Of a DNA stretch of 10,628 nt, positions 6,189 to 10,628 are shown piece after piece. The stretch is from an uncultured Anaerolineae bacterium (GTDB taxonomy: Bacteria > Chloroflexota > Anaerolineae > B4-G1 > DUEL01): the NCBI GenBank assembly GCA_937942115.1, contig CALDFY010000169.1, forward strand, positions 1 through 10,628. Reading direction: 5' to 3'. Below the pieces are notes generated by a model that saw only the letters and a program-made list of their open reading frames with translations, was not told where the DNA came from and ran no database searches. Every line of letters starts with the position of its first letter. The stretch's first letter is position 1. Made by a program: the position numbers and the translations under genes.

Positions 6189-9100
6189 GGCTCACCCCCG
6201 GCCCGAGGGAACGAGAGGATGAAGGTGCTCCCTTTCCCCACCTCGCTTTCTACTCTGACAAATCCGCGATGGGCTTCCATAATTTCCCACACCAGGGCCA
6301 GACCGATGCCCATTCCCCCGAAGCGGCGAGTGGTGGAACCATCTACCTGATAGAAGCGCTCAAAAATGTGCGGGAGATGCTCCCGAGGGATGCCGATCCC
6401 CTCGTCCTGAACGGCCAGGTTCACCCAGTCTCCTTCCGACCAAACCCGAAGGCGCACTGTTCCTCCCTGGGGGCTGAATTTGATGGCGTTATCCACCAAC
6501 TGCGAAACGGCCAGAAGCAGATGCTCCCGGTCGGCCAGGATGGTGGGTACCTCCTCGGGGACTTCCTTGATCAGGGCAATTCCAGCACCCTCTGCCCGAC
6601 GTCGGTAGTGCTCCACCACCCAGTCCAGTGTTTCGGGAAGCGAATGGGGCGCCATGACCATAGATTCAGGGCGGACAGTCCGGAGAGCAGTCAGGTTGCC
6701 GATCATCCCGGCCAGCGCCTGGGTTCGCTCATAAACAATCTGAAGGGCAGAATGCTGGAGCGGTTGGACGGGCCCTAATTCGCCGTTCAACAGGAGTTCC
6801 ACGTACCCCTGGACCAGCGTCAGAGGGGTACGGAGTTCGTGACCGACATTCTGAATCATTTGCTCCCGAAGCCGGTCCAGATTTTGCAGCCGTTGCAGCG
6901 CCGCCGACAATTGGGCTGACCGCTCCTCCAGTTGCTCATACAGGCGCGCGTTTTCCAGGGCAATGGCTGCCTGTCCGGCAAAAGCCAGCGCGACCCGGGC
7001 GTGCTCCCGGCTGTAGAACCCCGGCTCCTTCTTATCCAGGGTCAACATCCCGATGACCCGGTCTCCGTAGAGAAGGGGAACGCCCATCCAGGCCCGAATG
7101 CCCGCCTTCATATGGGGCTCCCGTCGGAATTCCGTATAGAGGGCCGGAGCATCCTCCAGAATCACCGGGGCGCGGGTCCGCACAACCTGAATGTTGGGAT
7201 TCCCGTTGGCCATCAGGTCTATGGTCGTCCCCAGAATATCCTCCGGGTTCGGAAAGCCCCGTCCAGCGATAATCTCCAGTTTTCCTTCCCGAAGCAACTG
7301 CACCGAGGCACTGTCGTAGGGAACCACGTTCTGCAACTCGCTCAGAATTCGCTCCAGGACCTCCCGAAGGTCCAGCGTGGTCGTCATTGCCTGGGCCGCG
7401 CGGTAGAGGCTCTCCGCTTCCTCCCGCCGGCGCTGCTCCTGCCGATAGAGGCGAGCGTTCTCCAGAGCGATGGCCAGTTCTCCGGCGATGGCCGTGAAAA
7501 AGGCCAGGTCTTCCTCTCGGAACGCGTTGGTCCGCCGGCTTTCTACGTTGAGCACCCCGATGACTTCTTCGCCCAACCGAAGCGGGACACACAATTCCGA
7601 GCGCACGTCCGGATGCCCCGGATAATAGAAGGGCACCTCCCGGACATCCCGAATCAACATCGCCTTTCCGGATTGAAAGACGATTCCGCAGACACTCCCA
7701 TCCAGGGGGAGGCGAACTTCTTCCACCGGAACATCGTAGCCGATCTGGGAGGGATGGATGCGCAGGAACTGGCCGGATTCATCCGGCAGGACGACGGCGA
7801 GGAACTCCACCTGCAGCGCCGACCGCAGGGTCTGAATGGTGCGCTGCAATATCTGATCAAAGTCCAGGGTGGATGCCGCCGCCAGCATCACCTCCCGCAG
7901 CACCCAGGCCTGGGCCTGACGATGAAGGGTTTCCTGGTAAAGGTTGGCGTTCTCTATGGCGGTCGCCAGTTGGTTGGCAACAATCTGCAAGACGGTCACA
8001 TCCTCGGGGGTAAACGCGGCCGGATGGTCGGATTGAACCGTCATTGCCCCAATCACCCGCTCGCGGCTTATGAGCGGTAAGGCCATCTCTGAACGGGTAT
8101 GGGGAAGGAGAGGGTTATCAAACCGGATCGCTTCCTTGCCCACATCCAGCGCGATGCGGGGCTTGCCATAGGCCGTACACCAGCCGATCATAGAGGGGCC
8201 GCCGACCTCCAGTTTATGCCCCATCTCCAGCATTTTCCGGCCCGCCTCGCCGGTGCCGGCCCGCAGGACCGCCCAGCGCCCGGTCTCATCCAGCAGGAAG
8301 ATGCCGACGTAATAGAGGTTGAACCGCCCCCGGACCAGTTCGGCCGTTTCGGAGAGCAACCGCTGGGTGTCCAGAATGGACGCCGCTGCACGGGCAACCT
8401 CGGCAGCGGTTTCCAGTTGGGTCATCCGTTGCCGGCTTTCCCTCAGCAGGCGGACATTCTCAATGGCAATGGCGGCCTGCATCGCGATCTCTTCCAGCAA
8501 CTGCCGGTCCCCTGCGGTAAAAGCATAGGGGATATAGGACTGGACGGAGAGGACCCCAACCGGCTGCTCCCGTACCTTCAGAGGGAGGACCGCCAGGGAG
8601 CGGGTGGGGTCTCCAATCTGGATCGCCGGGACGGGCAGCGGCTCCTGCCGGGCATCGTTGATCCAGAGGGGCTGACCGGTACGGATGACCCAGCCGGCCA
8701 ATCCGGCCCCTTCGGAGAGTTTCAGGCGCAGCGGCGGCTGCCGCTCCCCCCGGTCTATCAGAACCGGAATGGTGATCTCGTCCAGGAGGGGATCGTAGAG
8801 GCCGATATACAGCGTAGAGACGCCCAGGATCCGCTGCAGCGCCCCGGCAATAGAGGCGAGAACAGCCTCCAGGTCCTGAGCGGCGAGAATCTGACGGTCA
8901 ATCTCCTGGAACGCGGCCAGCATATCCGGCCAGCGATGGGCCTGCCGGGATAGCGACTCCTGGGCCACCGCGATGGCCGCCAGGTCGGCCAGGGACTGAC
9001 ACCGCTGCACTTCTTCCGGAGCCCAGGACCGGGGCTGGTTCCAGTAGAAGACCATCGCGCCCAGAGGCCGCTGGAGATAGCGGAGAGGGAGGACGATGTA

Positions 9101-9493
9101 GGAGCGGAATCCCTCCCGCCGCGCCGCCTCCCAGAGCGCCCGGGCGGCCGGGTCGTGCCAGGCATCCTCAATCATGATGGGGCCCGGGTCGTGCCAGGCA
9201 TCCTCAATCATGATGGGGCCCGGCTCCTGCAGGAGCCGGGAGCCGGAGACCTGGCGGAAGACGTCAGTTAAGAACAGGAGGTACTCTTCGGAAAGCCCCC
9301 GGGCACACCCGACCGTCAGACGGTCGCGCTCGCCGTTGTAGAGGTAGATGGCCCCCCGGTCGGCGCCCACATCCCGGAGCCCGCCATCCAGAAACAGGAG
9401 CAATATGTCTTTCAACGGAGTTCCCGTCAGGAGACGCCGGACAACCTCCAGACCGAGAGAGGTCACATCATCGCCGGGGCTCTTTGCAGCCAA
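6185..9493 (-). CDS. Cytosolic five-GAF histidine kinase
   Basis: This 1102-residue soluble histidine kinase starts at TTG 9493. Five GAF domains follow in series (about 20-180, 200-350, 365-518, 530-683, 695-852); the last four end in an AIENxxL or ALENARLY helix. The kinase core has HisKA with NVGHELRTPL (phospho-acceptor H885), then DNAIKF (N1002), DEGIGIP (1030-1036), FERFYQV and GGMGIGLAL (1059-1067). All catalytic boxes are intact. There are no PAS, receiver or membrane segments. A longer frame to 9625 is open, but it overlaps the upstream gene by about 130 nt. The TTG has GGAGGAGG 6 nt upstream and lies 1 nt past the upstream stop, which decides the start. GAF1 carries a perfect 36-bp tandem duplication. 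No cognate response regulator is in the window. Ligands are unknown. Confidence 0.92.
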   Translation of the reverse strand: MAAKSPGDDVTSLGLEVVRRLLTGTPLKDILLLFLDGGLRDVGADRGAIYLYNGERDRLTVGCARGLSEEYLLFLTDVFRQVSGSRLLQEPGPIMIEDAWHDPGPIMIEDAWHDPAARALWEAARREGFRSYIVLPLRYLQRPLGAMVFYWNQPRSWAPEEVQRCQSLADLAAIAVAQESLSRQAHRWPDMLAAFQEIDRQILAAQDLEAVLASIAGALQRILGVSTLYIGLYDPLLDEITIPVLIDRGERQPPLRLKLSEGAGLAGWVIRTGQPLWINDARQEPLPVPAIQIGDPTRSLAVLPLKVREQPVGVLSVQSYIPYAFTAGDRQLLEEIAMQAAIAIENVRLLRESRQRMTQLETAAEVARAAASILDTQRLLSETAELVRGRFNLYYVGIFLLDETGRWAVLRAGTGEAGRKMLEMGHKLEVGGPSMIGWCTAYGKPRIALDVGKEAIRFDNPLLPHTRSEMALPLISRERVIGAMTVQSDHPAAFTPEDVTVLQIVANQLATAIENANLYQETLHRQAQAWVLREVMLAAASTLDFDQILQRTIQTLRSALQVEFLAVVLPDESGQFLRIHPSQIGYDVPVEEVRLPLDGSVCGIVFQSGKAMLIRDVREVPFYYPGHPDVRSELCVPLRLGEEVIGVLNVESRRTNAFREEDLAFFTAIAGELAIALENARLYRQEQRRREEAESLYRAAQAMTTTLDLREVLERILSELQNVVPYDSASVQLLREGKLEIIAGRGFPNPEDILGTTIDLMANGNPNIQVVRTRAPVILEDAPALYTEFRREPHMKAGIRAWMGVPLLYGDRVIGMLTLDKKEPGFYSREHARVALAFAGQAAIALENARLYEQLEERSAQLSAALQRLQNLDRLREQMIQNVGHELRTPLTLVQGYVELLLNGELGPVQPLQHSALQIVYERTQALAGMIGNLTALRTVRPESMVMAPHSLPETLDWVVEHYRRRAEGAGIALIKEVPEEVPTILADREHLLLAVSQLVDNAIKFSPQGGTVRLRVWSEGDWVNLAVQDEGIGIPREHLPHIFERFYQVDGSTTRRFGGMGIGLALVWEIMEAHRGFVRVESEVGKGSTFILSFPRAGGEP
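9152..9223 (-). repeat. Perfect 36-bp in-frame tandem duplication inside GAF1
   Basis: Two identical 36-bp copies abut (9152-9187 and 9188-9223). Each encodes the 12 residues GPIMIEDAWHDP of the first GAF domain of the five-GAF kinase, at about residues 92-115. The identity, including third codon positions, points to a recent event or an assembly artefact. The doubled segment lies in the loop region preceding the HDPAARALWEAAR helix, so it could lengthen the ligand-pocket lid without breaking the frame. Confidence 0.95.
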
Positions 9494-9494
9494 C

Positions 9495-10346
9495 TTACGC
9501 CTCCTCCGGCATCGGCCCGGTCGCGCCGGATACCGATTCCATTCGTTCCAGATAGCGGCGGGAAAGGGCCAGTGCCCGACGAACATCCGGAGAAGTTCCC
9601 GTGGGGTCGGCGGAGAGGGCGGCACCCAGGGCGCCGACCGCCTCGGTGAAAGCCAGGAATTCCGTCACCAGGGTGCGTTGAGGGAAAGCGCGCGGTTCTC
9701 CAGAAATCTCTGTCGGTATCTCCGCCAGGCGCGCCCGCACCTCCGCCGCGCTCAGCGCGGCCCGAATCCGTCCTTCTACGTAGGCCAGGTCCTGGGGATT
9801 CCGAACAAAGTCCAGGCCGTCGGTATTGATCACCAGCAGGGGGGTCGCATCGTAGGTGGCGAAGTGGCGCTCATACGCCTGACGCAGACTTTCAATGTAG
9901 GCCGGGTCCATCCCCCGCTCATAGGGACGGTCCCGGGTGGCGATGCGCGCCATCAACACATCCAGGCTGGCCTGGAGGTAGACGACCAGGTCAGGGAGGA
10001 CCACCTTCTCCGCCAGCGCCTGGTGGAGCCGCTCATAGGTCGCCAGTTCGTCCCCCCTCAGATTCAGATGGGCAAAGAGGCGGTCTTTGGCGAACGTGTA
10101 GTCGGCGATGAGCGGACGGTTGTTGCGCCGGATTTCCTGCTGCTGGCGATACCGGCTGAGCAGGAAGAAAATCTGGGTCTGGAAAGCGTACCGCTGACGG
10201 TCAGCGTAGAAGTCCGATAGAAAGGGGTTCTCCTCAAAGACCTCCAGTAAAAGGTCGGCCTGAAAACGGGGCTGCAACAATCGGGCCAGCGCCGTCTTGC
10301 CGACACCGATCACGCCTTCAATGGCCAGATAAAAGGGACGGGACAC
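9495..10346 (-). CDS. dgk: Deoxynucleoside kinase, Dgk (dGK)-like, with C-terminal extension
   Basis: This 283-residue kinase probably phosphorylates deoxyguanosine or another deoxypurine. Motifs are the P-loop GVIGVGKT (11-18), EENPFLSDFYAD (38-49), FQTQIFFLLSRY, IADYTFAKDRLFAHLNL (80-96), LPDLVVYLQAS and the lid RDRPYERGM (138-146). The IADY block resembles B. subtilis Dgk (IADYHIYK). Family members usually end near 210 residues. Here about 70 more follow (211-283), including a helical region TLVTEFLAFTEAVGALGAAL and RRALALSRRYLERME, of no known function to me. The start is GTG 10346, with AGGAGG 7 nt upstream, and it follows the promoter at 10381-10409. The stop TAA is 1 nt before the TTG of the histidine kinase, so the two are likely co-translated. 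The dGK assignment rests on motif memory. Confidence 0.9.
   Translation of the reverse strand: MSRPFYLAIEGVIGVGKTALARLLQPRFQADLLLEVFEENPFLSDFYADRQRYAFQTQIFFLLSRYRQQQEIRRNNRPLIADYTFAKDRLFAHLNLRGDELATYERLHQALAEKVVLPDLVVYLQASLDVLMARIATRDRPYERGMDPAYIESLRQAYERHFATYDATPLLVINTDGLDFVRNPQDLAYVEGRIRAALSAAEVRARLAEIPTEISGEPRAFPQRTLVTEFLAFTEAVGALGAALSADPTGTSPDVRRALALSRRYLERMESVSGATGPMPEEA
9500..9507 (-). promoter_or_regulatory. Strong ribosome binding site that fixes a TTG start
   Basis: GGAGGAGG lies within the last codons of the dgk-like gene, 6 nt before TTG 9493. It supports TTG as the start of the five-GAF kinase over the longer frame that would overlap the upstream gene. Confidence 0.8.
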
Positions 10347-10353
10347 CGCCTGT

Positions 10354-10359
10354 CCTCCT
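10354..10359 (-). promoter_or_regulatory. Ribosome binding site of the dgk-like gene
   Basis: AGGAGG is placed 7 nt before GTG 10346, fixing the GTG as the start of the first gene of the cluster. Confidence 0.8.
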
Positions 10360-10380
10360 CAACAAGGGGTCATCATTATT

Positions 10381-10409
10381 AGGATACTCCGAGAAGGGAG
10401 AAAAGTCAA
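10381..10409 (-). promoter_or_regulatory. Sigma-70-type promoter for the gene cluster
   Basis: On the minus strand, TTGACT (10404-10409) and TATCCT (10381-10386) are separated by exactly 17 nt. They differ from the consensus at one and two positions. Transcription would begin near 10374, leaving a leader of about 28 nt with the AGGAGG site before GTG 10346. It is the only good promoter I saw, and all downstream genes point the same way with short gaps. It may drive the four-gene kinase block and perhaps more. The heptanucleotide repeat begins a few bases upstream of the -35 box. Confidence 0.75.
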
Positions 10410-10412
10410 GGA

Positions 10413-10628
10413 GCAGGAAGCAGGAAGCAAGAAGCAGGAGGCAGGAGGCAGGAGGCAGGAGGCAGGAGGCAGGAGGCAGGAAGCAGGAAGCAGGAGGCAG
10501 GAGGCAGGAGGCAGGAAGCAGGAAGCAGGAAGTAGGAGGCAGGAGGCAGGAGGCAGGAGGCAGGAAGCAGGAAGCAGGAAGTAGGAGGCAGGAGGCAGGA
10601 GGCAGGAGGCAGGAAGCAGGAAGCAGGA
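10413..10628. repeat. 7-bp tandem repeat (GCAGGAR) with higher-order 49-bp period
   Basis: Thirty complete 7-bp units plus 6 bases fill the end of the window and run past it. Units are mainly GCAGGAA and GCAGGAG, with single variants GCAAGAA (10427-10433) and GTAGGAG (10532-10538, 10581-10587). From 10511 the order is three GCAGGAA, one GTAGGAG, three GCAGGAG, repeated exactly at 10511-10559 and 10560-10608. The array is therefore also a 49-bp super-repeat, with a third copy starting at 10609. It has no ribosome binding site or gene within it. It lies just upstream of the promoter. The plus strand is almost all purine. Copy number is likely to vary between strains. Confidence 0.97.

Noticed and set aside
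6932..8080. 382-codon plus-strand open frame opposite the five-GAF kinase
   Set aside because: It is antisense to intact GAF domains and shows no family pattern.
9494..9625. Longer start for the five-GAF kinase at 9625
   Set aside because: It would overlap the upstream kinase by about 130 nt; the TTG at 9493 has a strong ribosome binding site and fits the junction.
10413..10628. CRISPR array or coding repeat
   Set aside because: Units are 7 bp with no unique spacers, and no open frame with a start site covers them.

Overview
The window is a GC-rich stretch in which every supported gene lies on the minus strand, so the transcriptional order runs from high to low coordinates. The style of the proteins suggests a member of the Chloroflexota, Anaerolineae-like and perhaps thermophilic: very large soluble multi-GAF histidine kinases, paired Dgk/Dck-type deoxynucleoside kinases, a stand-alone AlaX editing protein and many short GC-rich palindromic repeats. 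This is inference from style; no rRNA or other marker gene is present.

Layout in transcriptional order. (1) 10413-10628: a 7-bp tandem repeat that runs off the window edge. (2) 10381-10409: a good sigma-70-type promoter directly beside the repeat. (3) A four-gene block: a dGK-like deoxynucleoside kinase with an unusual C-terminal extension (9495-10346), a five-GAF histidine kinase starting at TTG (6185-9493), a dCK/dAK-like deoxynucleoside kinase (5547-6188) and a three-GAF plus PAS histidine kinase (2920-5496). The first two junctions are a 1-nt gap and a 4-nt overlap. A short hairpin repeat sits at the third. (4) An AlaX-type alanyl-tRNA editing hydrolase (1656-2885), whose stop overlaps the start of a small antitoxin-like gene (1471-1659). 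(5) A 54-nt remnant of a RelE-type toxin (1417-1470). (6) A metallo-beta-lactamase-fold protein that has lost several metal ligands (550-1395). (7) A 211-nt spacer with four consecutive hairpins (379-490). (8) A small protein resembling the N-terminal part of Nal1/trypsin-like proteins (72-338), followed by two further hairpin repeats (5-64).

How the genes may work together. The two kinases resemble Bacillus subtilis Dgk and Dck, which are encoded side by side there and salvage deoxypurines and deoxycytidine. Here each is followed by its own cytosolic GAF-domain histidine kinase, giving a [deoxynucleoside kinase - GAF histidine kinase] x 2 arrangement with no response regulator in the window. 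This is the most system-like feature, and its function is unknown. The genes downstream look like housekeeping (AlaX) and decay products (orphan antitoxin, toxin remnant, degenerate hydrolase, truncated-looking Nal1-like protein).

A feature of the whole window is that I found no TCGA and no AGCT tetranucleotide on reading through all 10,628 bases. Codon choice appears bent to avoid them: Ile-Asp is ATA-GAY in the pairs I read, and Gln-Leu is CAG-TTG or CAA-TTG rather than CAG-CTG. This suggests long exposure to restriction-modification of those sites.
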